From: Aegilops tauschii subsp. strangulata
Taxonomy: Eukaryota > Streptophyta > Magnoliopsida > Poales > Poaceae
DNA: 64,000 nt
Assembly: GCF_002575655.3 (NCBI RefSeq)
Contig: NC_053038.3
Coordinates: 141,996,885 to 142,060,884, forward strand
Direction: 5' to 3'
This document shows, one piece after another, positions 36,347 through 44,316 of the stretch. Every line of letters starts with the position of its first letter. Position 1 is the stretch's first letter. The notes under the pieces are model-generated. The model made no database searches. It had not been told where the DNA came from and saw nothing but the letters and a program-made list of their open reading frames with translations. Position numbers and translations under genes: made by a program.

Positions 36347-37220
36347 AAGTGTTCTTATTGTGTCGTGTGGTGCGAGAGATGAAGGTAAATGGTCGCGGGA
36401 ATAAATGGGGGCCGGGCGGCCTGGATTCTCGGGGCGTCCGCATGGCATTTTTGTAGTGGGTAACTGCATCATGACGCCGCGCCTGGTGCAACCGCATGCA
36501 TAATGGCAGCACGAACGTACGTGATCGTGCGCCGGCCCCAAACACTCGCAGCGCGCGTGGAGGGACGAGGGTAGAGCGCGTGGAGGGACGTGAGAGTAGA
36601 GCGCGCGCGGCAGGACGTGAGAGTAGAGTGTGCCGCGGCCGCCTCAACCGCGAGCAACCACACACATAGAGCAGTTGAACACGGAGGGGGTCATCTACAA
36701 GCCGGCCGGCAGTTGCGACGTTGCATAGAGAGCGGTCGTGTGCTACTACCTCCGGCTTGGTCTATTAGTCCTCTTTATATTATGTGCCATATTTTGACCT
36801 TAAATTTAACTAACAAAATGTTAATGCATGTTATAAAAATTATATAATTGGAAACTATGTTCAAATATGAATCTAACGATATAATCTTTGGCGACATGCA
36901 TTCGTATTTTATTAGTTAAATCTCTAGTCAAAATTTGGCACAAAAATAGTAGGTAAATTAAATCGCAAACATTTTTTTATTAACCGTATGTGTACGTGTC
37001 CTTTCGTCCTCCTCTCGCACGTCTTGTCACCCTGCTGCCGCAGACGGGTTCGAGCGCAAGCTTGAGCAACACGCGGGGGCGTTCTTTTGGCCAAACGGTG
37101 GCTCGAAGTGGCGCCAATGCATCGTCGGTGAGCCCGTTCCCGCACAAGCGCGCAGGTTCCCATGCAAGCTTCCCGCCCGACTCGGTGAAATCCCCCAAAA
37201 TCCCAATGCTTACCAGCCTG
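36347..37220. other. Intergenic region with short tandem repeats and a possible MITE piece
   Basis: 36556-36630 holds about three units of a 25-28-bp GCGCGTGGAGGGACGTGAGAG-like repeat. From 36747 the text CTACCTCCGGCTTGGTCTATTAG followed by AT-rich TGTGCCATATTTTGACC resembles a Stowaway-type MITE without a visible right end. The region 37000-37220 is GC-rich and probably promoter sequence. Confidence 0.5.
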
Positions 37221-37230
37221 CTATATAAAC
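37221..37230 (+). promoter_or_regulatory. TATA box of the gene candidate at 37311
   Basis: CTATATAAAC lies 90 bp before the first ATG, with a pyrimidine-rich leader between, as in plant core promoters. Confidence 0.65.
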
Positions 37231-37310
37231 CCTCACGCCTGACGAGTCATGCGTCGCATTTTCCCCTCCCTCCCTGTAGCTTATCTCATCTACTTCTCCC
37301 ACAATCACCA

Positions 37311-37978
37311 ATGGCACCGGTCCGTCGTTGTCGCTCAGCCACTCCACCATCATCAGAGGACAGCTCCAGCTGGGAGGCTACACCGCGGCGGCGGCGCAGC
37401 CCCGACATAGTGTAGTGCGTGTGGCATCCCTGTTGGGTGTGTGCGGAACACCCACCACACGCTCCGCCGTCGCTGCCCGAAGAAAGTTGTTGTCGGCTGC
37501 CATTGCCACCACCCCACCGTCTGCTGTCGTGGCCGCCACACCATCGCCGAAAGCCAGGGCCATCGCCGGCTCCGCTGCTGCGACCCGAAGGCGGGAGGTG
37601 GCCGTCGTGGCCGCCAGTCCACTGTCGGCCAATGTGGCCATCACCAGCTCTGCCACCAAGGCCCGAAGGCGGGAGGTGGTGGTCTTGGCCGCCACCCCAT
37701 CATCGACCGCCGTGGCCGCCAGTCCACCGTCGACCGCTGGGGTCATCACCCGCTCCGCCACCACTGCCAGAAGGCGGGAGGCGGAGGTGGATGCCCCCAC
37801 ATGCATCAACGACCTTGCGCACTACATTGAGTTCCTGCGGGAGGAGGAGGAGCGCCTCATTGAGCACGCAAAGAGCCTTACTACCGTTGTGGCCGCAGCA
37901 CACGCCGCCGCAGAGGCGAGGAATCATGAGATCTACGAGTTGTCCCGCCGCTTCGAGAGGGGTCGTCTGGAGCGGTAG
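37311..37978 (+). pseudogene. Uncharacterised Ala/Arg/Pro-rich protein gene, apparently frameshifted
   Basis: The ATG at 37311 starts MAPVRRCRSATPPSSEDS but this frame stops at 37415. A second frame, open from about 37328 to 37978, carries four diverged repeats of about 30 residues (ARRREV..VAA, with Ala/Pro/Ser spacers). It ends with a convincing coiled coil (EFLREEEERLIEHAKSL, EARNHEIYELSRRFERG). The best explanation is one gene with a one-base indel between 37328 and 37415. A TATA box and leader precede it. High GC is typical of grass genes. I do not recognise the family and assign no function. Confidence 0.45.
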
Positions 37979-39013
37979 AGGGCATTCAAGGTGAGCATCG
38001 CTGAAGGTGCAGCAGCAGCAGGAACCCTCTTGCAGTTGTCCTGCTCGTCGGTAGGCTCCTCCTCCTCTACCTCTTACTGATCATGCTCGGTAGAGGAGAG
38101 GCTGCTGGAAGTAGTACAAAGCCCCTCCATAGTAGTACTAGTATTTAGGGGCTATTTTGTCCAGTTCATCTGACTATAGATGTGGTTGAACTGTAGTACG
38201 GACTTAAAATTAGCTAGTATATATAGTTGAACTAGCTATTTCAGTACGTGGTTGGCAACAATTGGGGAAAATTTTGGTTGGTTCAGCTATCAAGTTGAAC
38301 TATTTGTACAAAGAATGACTGCTTAATCTATGAATAAAATCTATGCTTACTGAATTTTAGTTGCAAAATTAGATTGTGCTAGTGATTTTTAGCTGCAAAT
38401 TTTGACAAATGGCAGGGTTACAAGGTTGACAAAGGGCAATGTTACTAGGTCAACAAATTTCAATCTTTCCAGTTTGACAAATGGCAATATCCCCAATATG
38501 ACAGATGCAAATCTGTCAAATTGTCTGTACATGGTTGCACACGGATCATCCAAAAAACCCGTTTGCGTTGAAGGGACGAATAAACCTTGTGTGCCAAATT
38601 TCTCTTGGCTTAGCGGCGAAGTCTCGCTATGCATACCGTATTCAATCTGAACCATTTGCGTTGGCACAAATCCTGCTCGGCACATTTTCCCCTGGCTTAC
38701 TGTGGAAGCTGTTGGTTTGCATACGAGTGTTCTATCTAAAACGTGTGTGATCAAGAGCTGCACAAATCCTGCTTTGCACATTTTCCCTTGGCTTCCTGTG
38801 GAAGCTGTTGATTTGCATACGGGCGTTCTATCAAAAACATTTGCAATGAGTGTTTTATATTTTAAAACCATTGATGATTTTTTAAAGAAAATTGTTTGAT
38901 AAGTATATATAGTCAGAGAGAAAAAAGCAAGTTCATTCAAACCATATCTTTCATTCAGTCACACTGCGAATTTATATTCATATGATCGAGATGCAGTATT
39001 AACCCCCAAAAAA
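37979..39013. other. 3' flank of the gene candidate and a short tandem duplication
   Basis: No clear gene. 38664-38855 holds two units of a 96-bp repeat starting GCACAAATCCTGCT and containing TGTGGAAGCTGTTG. 38400-38520 holds several copies of TTGACAAATGGCA-like motifs. Confidence 0.6.
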
Positions 39014-39583
39014 CTAATTCCGGTAGTAGCGGAGGCGGCGTGCCGCGCCGGTGTTGTCGTTGTCGTCCTCTGGGACGACGTTGTCGAAGTCTTCAAGGTA
39101 GCACATAATGTTATTCACTATGTCGTTGCGTGATCGATGTGCAGGGTGCGGGAGGACGGCAACTCGCGGCGCTGCAAGGTAGCGGTCAACGGCGACAACC
39201 CATGCCGCTGAGGGGGGCGCGCTCACGGGCACGGGCGGTGGGTGCAAGCAAACGCACGTGATCGGCGTCGCAGTTGGTGCAGGAGCGAGCACGGGCACGG
39301 GCGCGTACACAAGCTCGCATGGGTCCACGGAGACCTTGCTAACGCCCGCGGCTTCCAGCTCTGTGATATTGCTCAGCGACCAGCCCGTCAATGCTATGGG
39401 GATGGTCGCTGGCGCGGGCACGAGGATGGGAGCTGGGACGGGAGCGGGGGCAGCAACCATCGTGGCCAGCTCATTCAGGGCCATGTCCATGAGGACCCAT
39501 TCCACCTTACTTTCTATATCGTCCGGCTTGGAGTCGACTTCGCCAAACTGGAAGACTAGTGGCAGATGATCCTTCTGCGCCAT
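39014..39583 (-). CDS. Uncharacterised Pro/Ala-rich protein, 189 aa
   Basis: Starts with ATG at 39583 (MAQKDHLPLVFQFGEVDSK) in good context after a CT-rich leader. It is uninterrupted to the TAG at 39014. Residues 45-120 contain repeated APxPVPAPx motifs of low complexity, flanked by less biased ends (NDIVNNIMCYLEDFDNVVP, then an acidic DDNDN). There is no signal peptide or recognisable domain. It may be a young or lineage-specific gene or a captured fragment. A TTTAATA sequence about 60 bp upstream could be a weak TATA box. Confidence 0.4.
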   Translation of the reverse strand: MAQKDHLPLVFQFGEVDSKPDDIESKVEWVLMDMALNELATMVAAPAPVPAPILVPAPATIPIALTGWSLSNITELEAAGVSKVSVDPCELVYAPVPVLAPAPTATPITCVCLHPPPVPVSAPPSAAWVVAVDRYLAAPRVAVLPHPAHRSRNDIVNNIMCYLEDFDNVVPEDDNDNTGAARRLRYYRN

Positions 39584-39910
39584 AGTGTTGGTGGAGGTCT
39601 ACGGGAGGGGAATGGGAGGTGAACAGTAAGGCCGCCCGTATTAAACAGCGGCTCGGGCGCCATTAATGGAGAGGATGCGAGCAAGGCAGGCGGCCATGGA
39701 AGTCAAAGCGCTTGCTTCCCAGTGAGCCTGCGCAGCGTACAACTAGCATGCTTCCGGTGAGCCTACGCATTGGAGGACAGCTTGCATGCCTCCTGGTCAG
39801 CCTGCACTTGCACGCCTCCGGTCTACTCAAGGAGTTGTCTGCACGGCACCTCCTAGTCATTAAAAGTGTGACGCGTGGCGTCACGTGATTGGTTAACATA
39901 ATGCACATGA

Positions 39911-40129
39911 TTTAAATTATACAAATGTCATCCATTCTCAGAGTCGAAGACACTAGATGAAGAGCACATCATGTACGCAGCAACGGATGCCTACCTTTGT
40001 TTAAATATCTACAAGGGTTGGATGAAAAAGCAGAGCCCAGTGTCCGGTTCAAGCAAAGAAGTATCAGCAAAGAGAAAGAGGAAGAGGGACGAGGACGAAG
40101 TCGAGGACATGGACAAGGACTCCGAGTAA
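39911..40129 (+). pseudogene. Terminal exon fragment of a Werner-like 3'-5' exonuclease
   Basis: A frame not starting with ATG reads LDEEHIMYAATDAYLCLNIY and then a basic/acidic tail (KRKRKRDEDEVEDMDKDSE) to a TAA at 40127. The YAATDAY motif with its aspartate matches the last catalytic block of DEDD exonucleases of the Werner/RNase D type, which remove nucleotides from DNA 3' ends. Catalytic blocks I and II are absent nearby, so only the last exon was retained or captured. The basic tail looks like a nuclear localisation signal. Confidence 0.55.
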
Positions 40130-40893
40130 GGTGGCAGTGCCGTTGCTCATGCTGGTTCTACTACAGTGTCAAGCAGACTAGTTGCTTAGTTTTATTTCAG
40201 GGGTGTGTTGTGTTGAGCCCCTAGCAGAACTATGTTATGTTCTTTCTCGTTATTTGAACTCTTTAGTAGTATGTACTAGTATGTCTTACTATTGTTCTTC
40301 TTGTAGTTAGTACTACTACTCATCTCTTCGCATTCCTACTGTACTTAATATGTACTAGTAGTATAATTTGGGTCAGTTGATTTGTGAAAGAAGAAGTTCG
40401 CTGGAGCGAAGAAAGAAGATGGCAGAGAAGCTACCCCAGTAGTATCTATATTAGGGTGGCAGGGTGCCCATGATCTATCGTATGAGTGTTGTGTGTGGAA
40501 TGCAGTTCGCCAGAAAAAATGGATCGTGCCCGGGGTTAAACGGATGGCGGGAGTGGGGGAGCATGGCGGTGGCAGGCCGTTCAGGGGAGGGCGGGGCAGT
40601 GGCGGCAGGCGGTCAGGCCTATGGCGGGCTGGCGGCTCAATGGTTGAGAGAGAAGATGAGCAGTGCATCATTTTCTGAGGATGAAGAAGCCCTTCTGGCC
40701 GTCTATGTTGCATCCAACGACTCACAAGAGACAACTGACCCAAAATTATTCCTTCAGATTGCATGATCCACGTGGCATTGAATGTCTCAAAGGTAGATTA
40801 CATGTCCGCACCCCGTTTGCGGGCGCGGCCGGCTTCTGCCGTGATAGCCACCATGCGAGCCTCCTCCGCGCGGGCGGAGACGACAATGACAAG
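40130..40893. other. Intergenic region with a possible short coding fragment
   Basis: A short frame at about 40655-40764 (MSSASFSEDEEALLAVYVAS) precedes a stop. It could be a gene fragment, but nothing supports a full gene. The remainder has no recognisable feature. Confidence 0.35.
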
Positions 40894-41195
40894 CTAGCTC
40901 CTCCTCGTCGGCATGCTGGAGCACGCACTCGTACTTCTCCTCTTCGTATGCTGCGGGCATAGACGTGGCTCGACCTGCTCACGTGCTTGGCAGCGAGGCG
41001 TCATCGCGAGGAGGGACTGCAGACGACGGTACTGCAGAGGATCTGAACCCCTCCCCCGCTCACGTCGTCTACAGTCCCTCCTTGCGATGACGCCTCGCTG
41101 CCAAGCACGTGAGCAGGTCGAGCCACGTCTATGCCCGCAGCGTACGAAGAGGAGGAGGACGAGCGCGTGCTCCAGCATGCCGAGAGGAGGAGCTA
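40894..41195. repeat. Long inverted repeat, about 134-bp arms
   Basis: Left arm 40894-41028 and right arm 41063-41195 are reverse complements with about seven differences by hand count (near 95%). They are separated by a 34-bp spacer. The arms include CACGTGCTTGGCAGCGAGG and its complement. The transcript would form a long hairpin. Confidence 0.9.
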
Positions 41196-41812
41196 GTGTG
41201 TCCCACATGGCAGCGATAGTACTACACCGTACAGTACTGCAACGACTGTATGCATGCGCAACGGCGGCGGTGGCATATGGATGAGTGCGCTTATAGGAGC
41301 TTGGTAATAGGGTTGGTCAAACTTAAAAGAACACCATACTAGTACGTAATCCTATGCAAGTGCATGCATCACGGCCTCGCTTATACACCACATTAGTTAG
41401 CATAGCATCGATATGGAATCCTGTGCAAGCGCATGCACCGCGGCCACGCGGTCGATCGAAAGGTGTGTCACGGTGTCGCACTAGAAGGATGTCGATTGAA
41501 CCTTTTTGTGTGTGTGTGTGAAAACAATCCCTGAATATTACTCTACTTTTTTTGTTGGAAAAGTTCTTCACGCTACAATATTTCTATATATTTGTATTTA
41601 GCTTCAGCTCGTGATTATTTGGATTTGGACGTTTTAGGTGCCCCTACAAAAAAATAATAGATATTATGTGCGTGTAACAGAGAGAGAACGCGTGTATGTG
41701 TCTATATGTGTGTTGTGGCGGTAGGGCAATGTGGAGATGGTGTGCGTGTGATAGTCATAGAAAGGTGTGAATGTGCATATGATCATGTATGGGTGAGACA
41801 TAGAGATATGCC
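41196..41812. other. Left flank of the Mutator-like element
   Basis: No gene. Two diverged copies of a segment with AATCCT(A/G)TGCAAG(T/C)GCATGCA near 41348 and 41418, and a short TG repeat at 41506-41520. Confidence 0.5.
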
Positions 41813-41821
41813 GAGATGTTG
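41813..41821. repeat. Target site duplication GAGATGTTG, left copy
   Basis: Nine bases identical to 51187-51195, directly outside the inverted repeats. Nine-bp duplications are characteristic of Mutator-like elements. Confidence 0.93.
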
Positions 41822-41963
41822 GCTAATTTTTTTTAAATAATACATTTTTTTATGAAATTACAGAAATATTACGCCGAAAATATTATTTTCAAAAATAATA
41901 CACCGTCGGCCCGCTGCAGGCCGACTGGACCTAATCGGCCCACAGCAGGCCGACTGGTGGCCC
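41822..41963. repeat. Left terminal inverted repeat of the MULE
   Basis: About 140 bp match the reverse complement of 51045-51186 with few differences, including ACACCGTCGGCCCGCTGCAG and GACCTAATCGGCCCACAGC. Beyond that the two sides diverge into similar GGCCGAC repeats. Confidence 0.9.
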
Positions 41964-42112
41964 ATCTGCTTGCTGCTGGCCGATTGGGCTGTCGGCCACC
42001 AGATCAAGTCTAGTCGGCCTGCAGTTGGCCGACAGGGTCCAGTCGGCCTGCAGTTGGCCGATAGGCCTGCAGTGGGCCGACTTGGCTCAGTTGGCCTGCT
42101 GTGGGCCGACTG
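41905..42112. repeat. Subterminal GTCGGCC/GGCCGAC palindromic repeats
   Basis: Units such as GTCGGCCTGCAGTTGGCCGAC recur about eight times, each a near-palindrome around a CTGCAG centre. They are mirrored at 50875-51105. They may be transposase binding sites. Confidence 0.8.
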
Positions 42113-42184
42113 GTGCATGCCACCATTTTTTTCCGAATGATCCCTGTTTTTTTTTGTAAAACTATGACGTCGTCCGCACAACCC

Positions 42185-42365
42185 TTTCCCGCCATATGTT
42201 CGCGCCAACTATTTCCCGCCACCCGTTTCCCGCCACCCATTTCCTGCCAACCCTTTCCCGCCATACCGCAGTCGTTCTTTCCCGCCATATGTTCGCGCCA
42301 ACTATTTCCCGCCACCCGTTTCCCGCCACCCGTTTCCCGCCATACCGCAGTCGTTCTTTCCCGCC
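42185..42365 (+). promoter_or_regulatory. Cluster of nine E2F-type sites (TTTCCCGCC)
   Basis: Perfect TTTCCCGCC at 42185, 42212, 42226, 42254, 42278, 42305, 42319, 42333 and 42357, plus the variant TTTCCTGCC near 42240. The consensus TTTSSCGC is bound by E2F/DP factors that drive S-phase genes. The sites lie in a duplicated unit of about 80-93 bp and just upstream of a TATA box. Confidence 0.8.
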
Positions 42366-42381
42366 ATTTTCTCCTCTCTAC

Positions 42382-42390
42382 CTATAAAAC
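42382..42390 (+). promoter_or_regulatory. TATA box of the small MULE gene
   Basis: CTATAAAAC lies 56 bp before the ATG at 42438 and 17 bp after the last E2F-type site. Confidence 0.75.
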
Positions 42391-42437
42391 CCCCTTCAGA
42401 CGGAGGTGGATAAGCATTGCAGTGTAGTGTAGTTGAG

Positions 42438-42914
42438 ATGTCCCATTATCCTTTCGATCGTAGTTTTCACCCTGGGATGAGCAGGACTCTTCTGAGGCTA
42501 GCTACCGATTTCAGGATGGATAATAGGATAGTTCCATGGGACGAACTCACCGGTAGTGACACCATAATGAATGAGTTGGCTCACCAATTACGTAGGTCTG
42601 GGTGGCCTGAAAGGACCTATGAGGAGGTACGTAAAGAACTTCTTAGGTTGCATGACAGGTGGAAGAAGGTAGTGGTGCCGAAGAGTGAAACTTTCAGAAG
42701 GATTGCAGCAAATAATCCATGTTTATGGACTGAGGAGAGCGAGGACGAAGATGATATCTTCATGCCGCTGCTTCCGGGTTCTGCATCGTCGAAGGGAAAG
42801 AGTTCTTCATCATCGAAGGGCAAGGTTTCTGCATCGTCGAAGGGCAAGAGTTCTTCATCGTCGAAGGGCAAGAATTCTGCATCGATCGAGGATGACGATG
42901 ATGACTTCATGTAG
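42438..42914 (+). CDS. Small MULE-borne protein, 158 aa, Ser/Lys repeats and acidic tail
   Basis: The ATG at 42438 follows a compact promoter (E2F-type sites, TATA). The N-terminal about 95 residues are globular and helix-rich (ELAHQLRRSGWPERTYEEVR, LLRLHDRWKKVVVPKSETF) and vaguely recall SANT/trihelix DNA-binding folds, which is inference. Residues 110-150 consist of repeated SSSSSKGK/SASSKGK units (24-27 bp in DNA), ending in an Asp-rich tail. The promoter suggests expression in dividing cells. I do not recognise a named family. Part of the coding tail is duplicated at 43908-44018. Confidence 0.65.
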   Translation: MSHYPFDRSFHPGMSRTLLRLATDFRMDNRIVPWDELTGSDTIMNELAHQLRRSGWPERTYEEVRKELLRLHDRWKKVVVPKSETFRRIAANNPCLWTEESEDEDDIFMPLLPGSASSKGKSSSSSKGKVSASSKGKSSSSSKGKNSASIEDDDDDFM

Positions 42915-43204
42915 TTTTTATGCTGTATGTTGTGAGTTCAGTTACGTGCCATTTAATTTAGATGTAGTTCTATCTAGTTGTTTGTAATGTCTCGTTGTAT
43001 GAATATTATGTTCTATCTAAATATGATCTTGTAGTTCGGATAACAGAGTACTAAAATAGAGTAGGCATATGTCTCGTACATAAGAACATAGTCATTTGTC
43101 TCATACATAGAATAGACATAAGTCTCACACAGAAATAGATGGTAATGTCTCTACTGATAGATAGAAGCATCAGTGACGACGTCTGGCCTGGCGGAGAGGC
43201 GGAT
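42795..43204. repeat. Duplicated MULE segment, copy 1
   Basis: Matches 43908-44316 with a few substitutions. It covers the end of the small gene, its 3' region and the last codons of the PMD gene (on the minus strand). Confidence 0.88.
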
Positions 43205-43221
43205 CTCGAATGACAAATTCA

Positions 43222-43524
43222 TCACATATAACTCAGTTTCCTGTAGCAATGCAACTCAACAACCCTTTTCCATTCCCATTCGCTCAGCATTTCTTGAATC
43301 TTGCCATCATCAGTTATGTCAATCAATTTTCTTTCCCCAGGGCCATCTGACTGCTTCCTGCTGACGTAGTACACAAAATCGCCTTCCTTCAACCGTTGCT
43401 TCAACATGAATTTAGTCTTCAACCAATCAAAAGTGAGGTCCACTTCACTAACTTGCACAACACTTGGAGAAAAGCCTTGGACATGAACAATAGGGCTAAG
43501 CACCCACTGAGTACCCTTAGCCAT
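43222..43524 (-). CDS. PB1-like small ORF (100 aa) next to an acquired promoter
   Basis: ATG at 43524 (MAKGTQWVLSPIVHVQGF). The protein has KQRLKEGDFVYYVSRKQSD and RKLIDITDDGKIQEM, which resembles the PB1-like N-terminal domain seen in many MULE transposases. It stops shortly after RVVELHC. The 11-bp sequence ATGGCTAAGGG occurs both here and at 43571, on either side of GTAGGT...TTGCAG, so a short intron is possible. Upstream on the minus strand lie a copy of the mudrA 5' region and an inverted E2F/TATA promoter. It may be a truncated or repurposed transposase domain. Confidence 0.5.
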   Translation of the reverse strand: MAKGTQWVLSPIVHVQGFSPSVVQVSEVDLTFDWLKTKFMLKQRLKEGDFVYYVSRKQSDGPGERKLIDITDDGKIQEMLSEWEWKRVVELHCYRKLSYM

Positions 43525-43569
43525 CTGCAACACACAAATCGCATTGAGTACCTAACCTACCCCTTAGCC

Positions 43570-43750
43570 ATACTACCGGAGCACCTACGAAAAATAAAAT
43601 GTGGGCTGAAATATACCTTTGAAGCGTGCGTGCGAACGAAGAACGACGAACGGCGGCCACCAAACTGCCGGTGCTCCGTGTCCAACGAAGAACGACGAAC
43701 AACAGCTTCACCTCCACCACACTGCCCCAACTTCACCACCACCACACTGC
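43570..43750. repeat. Copy of the mudrA upstream region
   Basis: Nearly identical to 50431-50611 (shares ATACTACCGGAGCACC, GAAGCGTGCGTGCGAACG). It is fused at its right end to the inverted promoter copy within CACTGCA. Confidence 0.9.
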
Positions 43751-43905
43751 AATGCTTATCCACCTCCGTCTGAAGGGGGTTTTATAGGTAGAGAGGAGAA
43801 AATGGCGGGAAAGAACGACTGCGGTATGGCGGGAAAGGGTTGGCGGGAAATGGGTGGCGGGAAACGGGTGGCGGGAAATAGTTGGCGCGAACATATGGCG
43901 GGAAA
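43751..43905 (-). promoter_or_regulatory. Inverted copy of the E2F/TATA promoter
   Basis: Reverse complement of 42280-42420. It has six GGCGGGAAA sites (43804, 43828, 43842, 43856, 43870, 43897) and minus-strand CTATAAAAC near 43780. It points towards the PB1-like ORF at 43524. Confidence 0.8.
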
Positions 43906-43907
43906 GG

Positions 43908-44316
43908 GTTCTTCATCATCGAAGGGCAAGGTTTCTGCATCGTCGAAGGGCAAGAGTTCTTCATCGTCGAAGGGCAAGAGTTCTGCATCGATTGAGGATG
44001 ACGATGATGACTTCATGTAGTTTTTATGCTGTATGTTGTGAGTTCAGTTACGTACCATTTAATTTAGATGTACTTCTATCTAGTTGTTTGTAATGTCTCA
44101 TTGTATGAATATTATGTTCTATCTAAATATGATCTTGTAGTTCGGATAACAGAGTACTAAAATAGAGTAGGCATATGTCTCGTACATAAGTACATAGTCA
44201 TTTGTCTCATACATAGAATAGACATAAATCTCACACAGAAATAGATGGTAATGTCTCTACTGATAGGTAGAAGCGTCAGTGACGACGTCTGGCCTGGCGG
44301 GGAGGCGGATCTGGAA
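43908..44316. repeat. Duplicated MULE segment, copy 2
   Basis: Second copy of 42795-43204. The junction with the inverted promoter lies in the shared GGGAAAG. This copy contains the stop codon of the PMD gene on the minus strand. Confidence 0.88.

Noticed and set aside
37419..37994. Pro/Arg-rich frame overlapping the gene candidate
   Set aside because: Its composition is the frame-shifted image of the Ala/Arg repeat frame, whose coiled-coil end is more protein-like.
40913..41284. Two similar open frames on opposite strands
   Set aside because: They arise from the inverted repeat arms and its palindromic symmetry.
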